Assembly (NCBI GenBank): GCA_016932295.1
Contig: JAFGDC010000485.1
Span: 1-15,254 of the forward strand
Direction of reading: 5' to 3'
Source of the DNA: a candidate division CSSED10-310 bacterium
GTDB taxonomy: Bacteria > CSSED10-310 > JAFGDC01
DNA: 15,254 bases
In this document: positions 7,751 to 14,548 of the stretch, piece after piece
How positions within the stretch are numbered: the stretch's first letter is position 1
Layout: every line of letters begins with the position of its first letter
Notes under the pieces: model-generated
Databases searched by the model: none
What the model saw: the letters and a program-made list of their open reading frames with translations, nothing else
Told to the model about the DNA's origin: nothing
Position numbers and translations under genes: made by a program

Positions 7751-7757
7751 TGTCACC
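7751..7757 (+). promoter_or_regulatory. Possible upstream activator half-site
   Basis: TGTCACC, identical to one arm of the inverted repeat at 7636-7654, sits about 105 bp upstream of the predicted sigma-54 start point. That is a usual distance for a bacterial enhancer-binding protein such as PilR. A single short match, so weak on its own. Confidence 0.25.
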
Positions 7758-7801
7758 CCATCGCTGCCGCAGTTTCATGAAAAAAAACAAGATCTCTTTA
7801 T

Positions 7802-7814
7802 TATCAACAAGATA
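7802..7814 (+). promoter_or_regulatory. Possible IHF site
   Basis: TATCAACAAGATA matches the IHF consensus WATCAANNNNTTR at all but one position. It lies in the AT-rich stretch between the possible activator half-site and the sigma-54 promoter, where a DNA bend is often needed. Low specificity. Confidence 0.2.
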
Positions 7815-7831
7815 ACCATTTTCGACAAACA

Positions 7832-7847
7832 TGGCACAGTGATTGCA
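7832..7847 (+). promoter_or_regulatory. Sigma-54 (RpoN) promoter of the pilin gene
   Basis: TGGCACAGTGATTGCA matches the -24/-12 consensus TGGCACG-N4-TTGCW at every key position: GG and GC are exactly spaced, the -24 box is TGGCAC and the -12 box is TTGCA. Transcription should start near 7858, leaving a leader of about 40 bases before the pilin ATG. RpoN control by a PilR-type activator is known for type IV pilin genes in several Gram-negative groups. Confidence 0.85.
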
Positions 7848-7896
7848 TATGTCCGAAGTGCTGCAGTAACTTTTCAGATTTTTCTAGGAGGTTCAA

Positions 7897-8382
7897 ATGA
7901 GAAGAGGCGAAAAAGGTTTCACGTTGATCGAGTTGTTGATCGTTATCGCGATCATCGGCATCATTGCGGCCATTGCTATCCCGAGCTTGCTCAGGTCCCG
8001 TATGTCCGCCAATGAGGCTGCGGCTGTCGGCGGTCTGAAGACGTTGGCTGCTGCTGAGACAGACTATAACAACAACAGCCTGCCCCACACCTACACGGGC
8101 AGACTGCTGTGCCTGGGCAGCGGCAATGGCGCCGGTGGCGTCCGCTTCCTGGATCCCGCCATGGCCAATGGTCTGAAGTCCGGCTACACCTATGAGTTGG
8201 TTGCCGATGACGTAGTCACTGGTCCCAATGGCGACCAGATCTGGACCTGGTCCGCGACTGCCTGGCCGATCACCTATCGCTCCACCGGTGTGCGTTCTTT
8301 CTACATCGATGAGAGTGGTGTGATCCGCGCCGAGCAGAATGGCGGCATGAAGGCCACTGTAGACGCGTTGTCCATCGAGTAA
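7897..8382 (+). CDS. Type IV pilin (class III signal peptide)
   Basis: A 161-residue prepilin. The leader MRRGEKG is followed by FTLIELLIVIAIIGIIAAIA, the prepilin peptidase site (cut after G7) and the hydrophobic assembly helix. E12 is the conserved Glu5 of the mature protein, whose first residue (F8) is normally N-methylated. The following SANEAAAVGGLKTLAAAETD and the C-terminal RSFYIDESGVIRAE resemble single-gene pilins of Deltaproteobacteria and Acidobacteria. There is only one Cys (C72), so no C-terminal disulfide loop as in Pseudomonas or Neisseria pilins. AGGAGG at 7886-7891 is ideally placed before the ATG. It is expressed from the sigma-54 promoter at 7832 and ends at a strong terminator, so it is a one-gene unit. 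No pilus assembly genes are present. It could be a major pilin or a pseudopilin; the promoter and strong terminator favour a major pilin. Confidence 0.93.
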   Translation: MRRGEKGFTLIELLIVIAIIGIIAAIAIPSLLRSRMSANEAAAVGGLKTLAAAETDYNNNSLPHTYTGRLLCLGSGNGAGGVRFLDPAMANGLKSGYTYELVADDVVTGPNGDQIWTWSATAWPITYRSTGVRSFYIDESGVIRAEQNGGMKATVDALSIE

Positions 8383-8400
8383 GGTAAACCAGCTGCAGCG

Positions 8401-8429
8401 AAAATGCGGGGGAAACCCCGCATTTTTTT
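8401..8429 (+). terminator. Rho-independent terminator of the pilin gene
   Basis: AAAATGCGGGG-GAAA-CCCCGCATTTT is an 11-bp stem with a GAAA tetraloop, followed by a run of T to 8429, beginning 19 bases after the pilin stop. The run of A before the stem gives some terminating ability on the other strand, for the convergent SGNH gene. Confidence 0.93.
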
Positions 8430-8512
8430 ATATCCGGGCTGCTGCCGGCGTGGGAACGCTGCCGGTTCTGGAAGCCCCACGATTCCCCCGCGACCATTCG
8501 GGGCCGTCCGTT

Positions 8513-9607
8513 TCACCTGTTCACCAGACCACGATTCACCAGAAAAGCATGCAGCTCCGCCGCGATAAGACGATTTGCTTCAGGTGACCAGTGCCCCTGC
8601 AAGGCGAGCGCTTCGAGACGATCCAGATGTGGTTCGAAAACCGATGCCATGGTCAGATACGGGATGCCTTCAATCCGGCAGAACTCGCTGAAACTGCGGT
8701 TTTCCTCCGCCATATAGATATCGATGGGTAACCGGAAGGGAGAGCACACGTCCATGAACACGAATTCGGCCCCGATCCCATGTGCTTCATCACGCATGGC
8801 GGTAATCAGCATCTTACCCAGGACGATCTTGCGGGCGTCATACTCGTCCGTATAATATTTCCAGAACCAGCCATCCCGGATGAAGGACAGCACGTCGAGA
8901 CTTCGCAGCCGGTAAGGCGCGGCGGCCAGTACTGCGTCCGGCGCCGGCACCGGCACTCCCCGGAGCCGGAGCCGCCCGTTGCGAATCGCGAAACGAGGCT
9001 TGGCATAGTCCCGGAACCAGCACATGTTCCGATCCAGATCCCCGAAGTAGAATCCCAGCACGATCAGGTCCGGACGATACTGCACCCCCTCATCGCACAG
9101 GTAAATGAGCATCTGATCGTGCCCATATCCATGCACGCCGAAATTGAGGATTTCCCATTCCGGCAGCAGCTCACGCAGATACGAAGGGTACGTTTCCCCG
9201 TCACTGACATCCTCTCCGAACGTGTAAGAATCTCCAAGACACAAAATCCTGCCGACACCCGGCATCCGGGCGATGCGGTATTCCCGAACCCCCCTCAGAC
9301 CCCGCGAGTTTGAATTGAGGCGCTTGCCGGCGAACACCTCGAGATTGCGAAGATCGGCCTGCAACGCCCAGCCGCGACGCGGATCGTGGCGATCGAAACC
9401 GCGCGCGAACCGATAGGGGCCGGCCAGCCGCGAGCGATTCACCTCGATCCAGCGCTGGCGCCACTGCACCGATGCGTTACCGGTATTGGTATAGCGGTCA
9501 AGGACGAGACGGAGCGCCAGGCGCGAGAACGCCTCGAATGCGGCAACCGCAAACAGCAGATACAACGCCATGAACACTATCCGCCGCGGACGACCCTCGC
9601 TGCCCAT
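8513..9607 (-). CDS. Membrane-anchored SGNH/GDSL hydrolase
   Basis: A 364-residue protein with one N-terminal membrane segment (about 9-26) that leaves the rest outside the cytoplasm. Block I is ILCLGDSYTFGEDV, with the predicted nucleophile S127. A glycine block follows (NFGVHGYGHDQ), then VLGFYFGDLDRN as the likely Asn block. GHWSPEANRL near the end carries the predicted catalytic His339. Family members are esterases or acyltransferases; anchored ones in surface-polysaccharide and glycosylation loci often add or remove acetyl groups from glycans. The ATG has GAGG a few bases upstream. It faces the pilin gene across the terminator and lies between the two DUF2723 regions, so a role in trimming or acylating a surface glycan is plausible but inferred. 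Confidence 0.82.
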   Translation of the reverse strand: MGSEGRPRRIVFMALYLLFAVAAFEAFSRLALRLVLDRYTNTGNASVQWRQRWIEVNRSRLAGPYRFARGFDRHDPRRGWALQADLRNLEVFAGKRLNSNSRGLRGVREYRIARMPGVGRILCLGDSYTFGEDVSDGETYPSYLRELLPEWEILNFGVHGYGHDQMLIYLCDEGVQYRPDLIVLGFYFGDLDRNMCWFRDYAKPRFAIRNGRLRLRGVPVPAPDAVLAAAPYRLRSLDVLSFIRDGWFWKYYTDEYDARKIVLGKMLITAMRDEAHGIGAEFVFMDVCSPFRLPIDIYMAEENRSFSEFCRIEGIPYLTMASVFEPHLDRLEALALQGHWSPEANRLIAAELHAFLVNRGLVNR

Positions 9608-9922
9608 AGATCCTCATCCGATGGTGAGAACGTTGATCGACCAAAACATTCATTCACCCGAACCCTACAAAACAATCATATTGAATGTGTACCATACTCT
9701 TCCTGCTCCAAGGAAGGGTTGAACGGAACCAGGCCTGCGGTGGTTCGCCCCCCTCATCAAATGTACAATCTCATTGAAATACCGAAACAATCCCGCCATT
9801 CCTTTCATCACCAAGGGAGGAAGATGATGCCGTCGGCCGGCTGTCAGGTCCTGTTGAATACACCATTCAGAAGCGGCCGTTGACTACCCCGGGAAACGCA
9901 GGCGGGGGATTTGGAGTGGCTT
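9608..9922. other. Gene-poor leader region upstream of the SGNH gene
   Basis: AT-richer than its surroundings, with no supported gene of normal size. On the minus strand TATGAT (9680-9675) could be a -10 box for the SGNH gene, but no matching -35 is seen. A tiny ORF with a good Shine-Dalgarno lies at its right end (see 9827-9883). Confidence 0.5.
9827..9883 (+). CDS. Possible 18-residue micro-ORF
   Basis: GGGAGGA at 9815-9821 precedes two adjacent ATG codons (9824 and 9827). The second has the better spacing and reads MPSAGCQVLLNTPFRSGR to a TGA stop. No homology recognised. The product is too short to judge from sequence, and the Shine-Dalgarno is the only support. It could equally be the remnant of an older gene end. 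Confidence 0.2.
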   Translation: MPSAGCQVLLNTPFRSGR

Positions 9923-10140
9923 TCGTTTCGACATAAGGATTCCGGGTCGGATTCTGTCTGTCGGTGGGTAGTGCCGGGATGAGTTTGAAAGACACTGTGC
10001 CGCCCTGTGAAAACAGATGCATTGCGTATGGCTCACCGTCTACTACGGGAACCAGGCGAAGCTCTCTTTCAATGGGGTCGTACCCCGAATCTTGTAATGT
10101 TCGTCGCGATGCGTTGGCTTTCAATCTTCCACAGCAGCCA
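9923..10140 (-). repeat. Dispersed repeat, right copy (inverted relative to 697-934)
   Basis: The reverse complement of this stretch aligns with 697-934, roughly 90% identical by eye. It includes one 43-bp element at 10074-10116, whose core here reads GGGGTCGTACCCCGAATC on the plus strand. It lacks the extra segment of about 18 bp found in the left copy. There is only one element here and no tandem array, so this may be a solitary member of a genome-wide family. Confidence 0.85.
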
Positions 10141-10440
10141 CGGAGACAAAGGATGCACTGCTGGTTACTCGAACATGACAAGACGCGGTGAGCAGACGGG
10201 AGGGGTGGTGATTGCATGCAAGAGTGAACTGACAGTCTTGGTGTGCCGGGGCGACGCATCGGATTGATCACATGCGCCCTGGGTGCGGCCTGATTCGTCC
10301 GCGCACTGCCCCGCCGAGCCAGGCGTTGCCGATAGCACCGCCGCTGGAGGCACGCAACGGCTTGCGTCGTCAGGCAACCCCTCCTCACCACTTGACCGCC
10401 GCAGGCCTCTATCGAAACCAAAGTGGAGTGGGTAACCGAC
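10141..10440. other. Non-coding stretch with one small hairpin
   Basis: No credible gene on either strand. A perfect hairpin ACGCAA-CGGC-TTGCGT lies at 10352-10367. No T-run follows, and no RNA family is recognised. Confidence 0.5.
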
Positions 10441-10469
10441 TTGGCCCCGTGCCGGTCTCGCGCTACAAT
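10441..10469 (+). promoter_or_regulatory. Sigma-70-like promoter for the DUF2723/GT39 pair
   Basis: TTGGCC (10441-10446), a 17-bp spacer and TACAAT (10464-10469) form a good housekeeping promoter: the -10 matches five of six consensus bases and the -35 four of six. The start point near 10476 leaves about 44 bases before the ATG at 10520. Confidence 0.6.
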
Positions 10470-10519
10470 TCACTCGATATCAACGTCCGCAATCCAGCGG
10501 CCCAACCGAGAGACTCCCG

Positions 10520-12184
10520 ATGCGTTTTGTGTACCCGTTCACACTGCTGCTGTTCCTGCTCTACGTGGTACTGGCCTGTCCCGGGCCATACTGGGGTGAA
10601 GGACCGCTGCTGACATTGTGCGGGCGCACGCTTGGAATCTCCCATCCGCCCGGTTATCCCCTGCATATCGTATTGGATCATGCCTTCCAATGGCTGCCGT
10701 TTGGCGATGCGGCCATGCGGGCCAACCTGCTCTCAGCCCTTTTCGGTGCCCTGGCAGCGGCCTGCATCTACTTCGCCGGCCGCAGATTCGGCCTGTCCCG
10801 TTGGGCGTCACTCGCGGCCACCGGGGCACTGGCGCTGCATCCCCTCGTAGCGCGAGCCGCCACCATGGCGGAAGTCTATACGCTCAATCTGCTGCTGACC
10901 GCCGCCTGTCTTCTGGCAGCGGCGACGGGCGGCCGGCGCGGCGTAGCAGTGACCGGTTTCCTGGCGGGCCTGGCGATCGGCAATCACCTCACCATCGTGC
11001 TTTCATTCCCCGTGTTGATACTACTCCTCCTGCCCACTTTCCGGGAACGGCATCGGCGGCCGGCGTTGCCCCTCCTGGCCCTGACCTGCTTCCTGGCCGG
11101 CGCCGCCATCCTGCTCTATCACCCGTTGCGGGCACGCTCACGGGCGCCGGTGCGGTGGGACCAGCCGGACCGTATGGATCGCTTCCTAACCCTGGTCACC
11201 GCCGCTGACGAGGCGGTTCCCAGCCTTACCCGCGGCGAAACGCTGTCCCACAATCTCACCCATCTCCTCCTGCCGCTCATCACCATCCGCGGCCTCGGCA
11301 TTGCGGGCACGATCCTCGCCCTCGCCGGCATCGTCACAGGCCTGCGCGACAGCCCGTTGCGCTGGGGTGCCCTGCTGCTGGGCTGCCTCTGTTATCTGAT
11401 CCCGATCGGCCTTTACTGGACCAACGAAAGCGATTTTTTCGCCCTGCCTCTGTTCATCTTGACCTTTCTGTTCGCGGGTCGAGGGTTGGATGCGGCAGCC
11501 GACGCCATCCGCCGCACCGGCCGGGGAAGACTCCCGAGACTTCTCCTGCCGCTGCCCGCGATCGCCCTGCTGGCGCCCATCCTGGCACGGCCGCCGGTAT
11601 CCCGCGCCGACTGCCACCTGCCCAGGGACATGGGACGAACCGTGCTGGCAACCGCATCGAAACAGGGTCTGATCATCAGTGAACGTTCGGACATGTGCTT
11701 CATGTTATGGTATCTTCAACGAATCGAAGGCATGAACAGCGAGGTGGCGGTGTTTTTCAAGCATCTTTTCTCCTTCGCATGGGCGGCGGGGCAATTGCGC
11801 GACACCTATCCCCACGTGCGGTTCCCTCTGGCCGACGATACACGGTTCGAAGATTCGCACATTTGGAATGACACCTTCACCAGCGCCGTCATCGAGATGA
11901 ACCGGAGCCGCAAACCCCTGCTGATGGAATGGGACCTGGTCACGAGCCTTCACCTGGCTCCGGTGACTCCGCGCGGCATCTGCCTGATGGCCGGCGATGA
12001 CCAGCCGGCGGAAGCGCCGGACCTGAGCGCCTGGCGCTTCGAGGGTGCTGACGAATTAGCCCTGGCGGTGGCGGCGGAACGCCTCTATGGAGCAGCCGCG
12101 GCACTGCAGGCGGGCGGCTGGAACGCAGCGGCCGGTAGGCTCATGAGAGACGTTCAGCGCCTGCGCCGGGAGGCGGGTTTGTGA
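10520..12184 (+). CDS. DUF2723 polytopic membrane protein, putative GT-C glycosyltransferase (paralogue 2)
   Basis: A 554-residue membrane protein clearly of the same family as the product at 4502-6442: LGISHPPGYP (H42), MAEVYTLN at 116-123 and GLAIGNHLTIVL around 150-161. Many hydrophobic segments fill about 5-385, followed by a soluble C-terminal part of about 170 residues. Ungapped alignment from YW to the HPP motif places E27 (WGEGPL) at the position of D33 in paralogue 1 (YDSGEM). The following family glutamate (E36 there) is L30 here, so the acidic loop is altered. It is shorter than paralogue 1 mainly at the C-terminus. Only a weak GAGAG precedes the ATG. The stop overlaps the next start as GTGA, so it is coupled to the GT39 gene. 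The donor is presumably a polyprenyl-phosphate sugar, if it is active. Confidence 0.85.
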   Translation: MRFVYPFTLLLFLLYVVLACPGPYWGEGPLLTLCGRTLGISHPPGYPLHIVLDHAFQWLPFGDAAMRANLLSALFGALAAACIYFAGRRFGLSRWASLAATGALALHPLVARAATMAEVYTLNLLLTAACLLAAATGGRRGVAVTGFLAGLAIGNHLTIVLSFPVLILLLLPTFRERHRRPALPLLALTCFLAGAAILLYHPLRARSRAPVRWDQPDRMDRFLTLVTAADEAVPSLTRGETLSHNLTHLLLPLITIRGLGIAGTILALAGIVTGLRDSPLRWGALLLGCLCYLIPIGLYWTNESDFFALPLFILTFLFAGRGLDAAADAIRRTGRGRLPRLLLPLPAIALLAPILARPPVSRADCHLPRDMGRTVLATASKQGLIISERSDMCFMLWYLQRIEGMNSEVAVFFKHLFSFAWAAGQLRDTYPHVRFPLADDTRFEDSHIWNDTFTSAVIEMNRSRKPLLMEWDLVTSLHLAPVTPRGICLMAGDDQPAEAPDLSAWRFEGADELALAVAAERLYGAAAALQAGGWNAAAGRLMRDVQRLRREAGL

Positions 12185-14085
12185 AATCAACCCGCGGCAT
12201 CCACCGCCTCGCCCTCCTGATCGTTCTTTTGGTCGCCGCCATTCTTCGCTTTCATCAACTTGGCGAAATCGTCGGCTTCGAACATGACGAAGCCCTGATT
12301 TGCGTCGGCGCTGCTGACATCGCCGCCGGTCATGGCCTGTCGCTCACCGGTGACAAGGTCTACGAAGGCCCGCTTCTGGAACTCCTGATCGCCGCAGCTT
12401 TCACACTGGTGAAACCAACCGTGGCGACCGCCCGGGCGATCATGGCCCTGGCCGGCCTCGCCGCGGTGCTGTTCACCTACATGCTGGCCAGGCGACTGTT
12501 CGGTCCGCTGCCCGCCATCGGCGCCGCGCTCACCGCCGCAGTCTCACCCTGGGCGCTGATGACATCACGGGTCATCTATATCTGCAACCTGGTGCCGCTC
12601 CTCGCCGCAGCGGGCCTGTTCGCCGCCGCCAAGGTTTCTTCGCGACGCCTCTGGTCGCTACCGGCAGCAGCTCTCTGCATCGGCCTGGCGACCCACGGCC
12701 ACGCCTTCGCTCTCATTCTCCTGATTCCAGCCGTCCACATCTGCCACCGCGAGCTTTCCTGGCGCAGCCGCCCGGTCCGCCTCGCCCTGCTGGGTTCAGT
12801 CCTCATCCTCGCCAGCACCGTCGCCCCGGTGCTCCTGTTCAATGCCGCGCATGGCTGGCCGGCCCTGCGGGTCTTCGCCGGCAGCGAACAACACGCGCCG
12901 GGCGCAGGCACGAACCTGACCGATATCGCTGGCCGCATCGGCGGCTACCTCTTCACTGCCATCCATTCCCACACCGGCTGCTACCTCTGGCCCGATATCC
13001 GGTTGCCGGAAGGCTTCATGCTGTTCCTGCCCACCACGCTGCTGGTGGCGCTATTCTTCGTAATTCGAGGCTTTTTCATGGGTAAACCGAGGGATCGTTT
13101 CCTGGTCATTTGGTTACTGGCGGCATGCATCGTCGTTCCGATCATCTCCAAGCACCGCGTGGAATGGCAGGTGTGGGGATTCGCGTTTCCGTCCCCGCCG
13201 CATTACCTGGACGCCCTCTTCCCCCTGCCCTGTCTCCTGTTCGCCAGGCTGCTGTCCTCGCTGGAACGACGCCGGCCGATCGCCCGCGTGATCCCTGTCC
13301 TGCTGCTGCTGATCGCCATGGAGAATCTCTCCTTCATCCAAGGCCACCTGCGGCCGGCATTCGCGGATGTGTCACTGTCCGGACGCTGGGCACGAGGCAT
13401 CCAGGAGGCGGCCGGAAGAATCCGGGACACACTGCCAGCCCACTCTCCGGTCTTCGTATCGTACGTGTTCGAGGCCGGGTATCCACAATGCCGGTTCCTG
13501 CTGCCGAAGCATGAAGTCATTCCGCGGCTTGAATCGCCCACCGGCTGGTATGACTCAAATGGAGAACTTCGGCAGGGCACCGCGGTCTATCTCGGCAGGA
13601 TAAACGCCCTCTTTCCCTACATGGAAAACCAGGCGCCGTGGTTCCAGATTCCTCCCGACCCTCCGTTGTGGCTGGTCTATCGCTATGAAACCCCGGAGCT
13701 GCAATTGCATGGCCGTTTGACATGTAACGGGAAGGCCGGGGCTCCATCCGATACATTCGAAATCCGGAGCGCCGTCCACGGACTCGGTGAAGGACATGTC
13801 GAACTGCGCAACAAGACGACCGGCGAATTGCTGGTCTTGAACGAATTGTGGCGTGTCGATCAGGTCGGACCCTATCCGGGTTTCGCCGCAAGAGCCTACA
13901 ACATCACTCCACGCCACTTCGAAACACTGCAACGGCTGGACCTTACCCATTTCGGCACGGTCCTCACCGGCGCCGGTGGACGCCTCAGACTGATCCGTGG
14001 CGAACCGGCGGAGATCATGGTGGAAACGGCGGGCGGCATCACCCTGAACTGCCGGTTGGAGGAAGGCGCCATGTTGTTCAGGTAG
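12181..14085 (+). CDS. GT39/ArnT-like membrane glycosyltransferase (GT-C)
   Basis: A 634-residue protein. The first membrane helix (about 8-25) is followed by FEHDEAL (D36-E37), the acidic first-loop motif of PMT/ArnT-type GT-C enzymes, and then by YEGPLLELL. Further membrane segments run to about residue 390. A periplasmic C-terminal part of about 240 residues follows, mostly beta-like sequence (VELRNKTTGELLVLNELW, LRLIRGEPAEIMVETAGG). Enzymes of this class move a sugar from polyprenyl phosphate to a protein or lipid on the outer face of the inner membrane. The GTG start at 12181 is supported by GGGAGG at 12168-12173, and it overlaps the preceding stop by 4 bases (GTGA). Its 3' end overlaps the convergent HTH gene by 8 bp. 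Acceptor and sugar are unknown. Confidence 0.83.
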   Translation: MKSTRGIHRLALLIVLLVAAILRFHQLGEIVGFEHDEALICVGAADIAAGHGLSLTGDKVYEGPLLELLIAAAFTLVKPTVATARAIMALAGLAAVLFTYMLARRLFGPLPAIGAALTAAVSPWALMTSRVIYICNLVPLLAAAGLFAAAKVSSRRLWSLPAAALCIGLATHGHAFALILLIPAVHICHRELSWRSRPVRLALLGSVLILASTVAPVLLFNAAHGWPALRVFAGSEQHAPGAGTNLTDIAGRIGGYLFTAIHSHTGCYLWPDIRLPEGFMLFLPTTLLVALFFVIRGFFMGKPRDRFLVIWLLAACIVVPIISKHRVEWQVWGFAFPSPPHYLDALFPLPCLLFARLLSSLERRRPIARVIPVLLLLIAMENLSFIQGHLRPAFADVSLSGRWARGIQEAAGRIRDTLPAHSPVFVSYVFEAGYPQCRFLLPKHEVIPRLESPTGWYDSNGELRQGTAVYLGRINALFPYMENQAPWFQIPPDPPLWLVYRYETPELQLHGRLTCNGKAGAPSDTFEIRSAVHGLGEGHVELRNKTTGELLVLNELWRVDQVGPYPGFAARAYNITPRHFETLQRLDLTHFGTVLTGAGGRLRLIRGEPAEIMVETAGGITLNCRLEEGAMLFR

Positions 14086-14548
14086 CCGGCACGTCCGTTG
14101 CCCGACCGGGGATATACCCCTTCCTGAACATGCCCAGCAGCCGGCTGACGGTATAGAACGAGATGGCACCAGGCTCGCTGAGCCGACGGTGCAGTTTGCG
14201 CGCCGACATCCCGGGATACTTGCGGTACATCTCGTACAGTTCCCCATGCTGGCGCTGGAGATTCGCACTGCCACCGCCGCGGAATTCACGCAATCCCTCC
14301 AATCCGCCCACCTCGAAGGCATGGCAGTAAATGGAAACGGTATGAGGATTCACCGCGAACAACTCGGCCACCTCCTGGCGCGACGCGATTCCGGAACGCA
14401 CCATGCGGGCCATCTCGTACTTGACGAGGACCCGGTCATGCTTGGGAATGCTCACCGTGTGCTCCTGCCGGTAGGTGATCAGCAACCGCTCGCCGCGTGA
14501 ATTGACTTCATACTTTGGTTGAGGGAAAAGCTGCAGTTGTTGTTTCAA
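14078..14548 (-). CDS. Small two-HTH DNA-binding protein, transposase-like without catalytic domain
   Basis: A 156-residue protein. The TTG start at 14548 is chosen because GGGAGG lies 5 bases upstream, and because a longer frame (to 14770) would run antisense-like through the neighbouring gene in a low-quality reading. Residues about 55-77 (ASRQEVAELFAVNPHTVSIY) form a helix-turn-helix. Residues about 114-140 (MSARKLHRRLSEPG, ISFYTVSRLL) look like a second one. This paired arrangement is typical of the N-terminal DNA-binding region of many transposases, but no DDE or rve domain follows, and no terminal inverted repeats are seen. It overlaps the upstream gene by TTGA (14545-14548), so it is probably translated with it. 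It could be a domesticated regulator or a transposase remnant. Confidence 0.68.
   Translation of the reverse strand: MKQQLQLFPQPKYEVNSRGERLLITYRQEHTVSIPKHDRVLVKYEMARMVRSGIASRQEVAELFAVNPHTVSIYCHAFEVGGLEGLREFRGGGSANLQRQHGELYEMYRKYPGMSARKLHRRLSEPGAISFYTVSRLLGMFRKGYIPGRATDVPAT

Noticed and set aside
8630..8650. GGTTCGAAA resembling a tRNA T-arm
   Set aside because: It lies inside the SGNH coding sequence and no acceptor, D or anticodon arms can be drawn around it.
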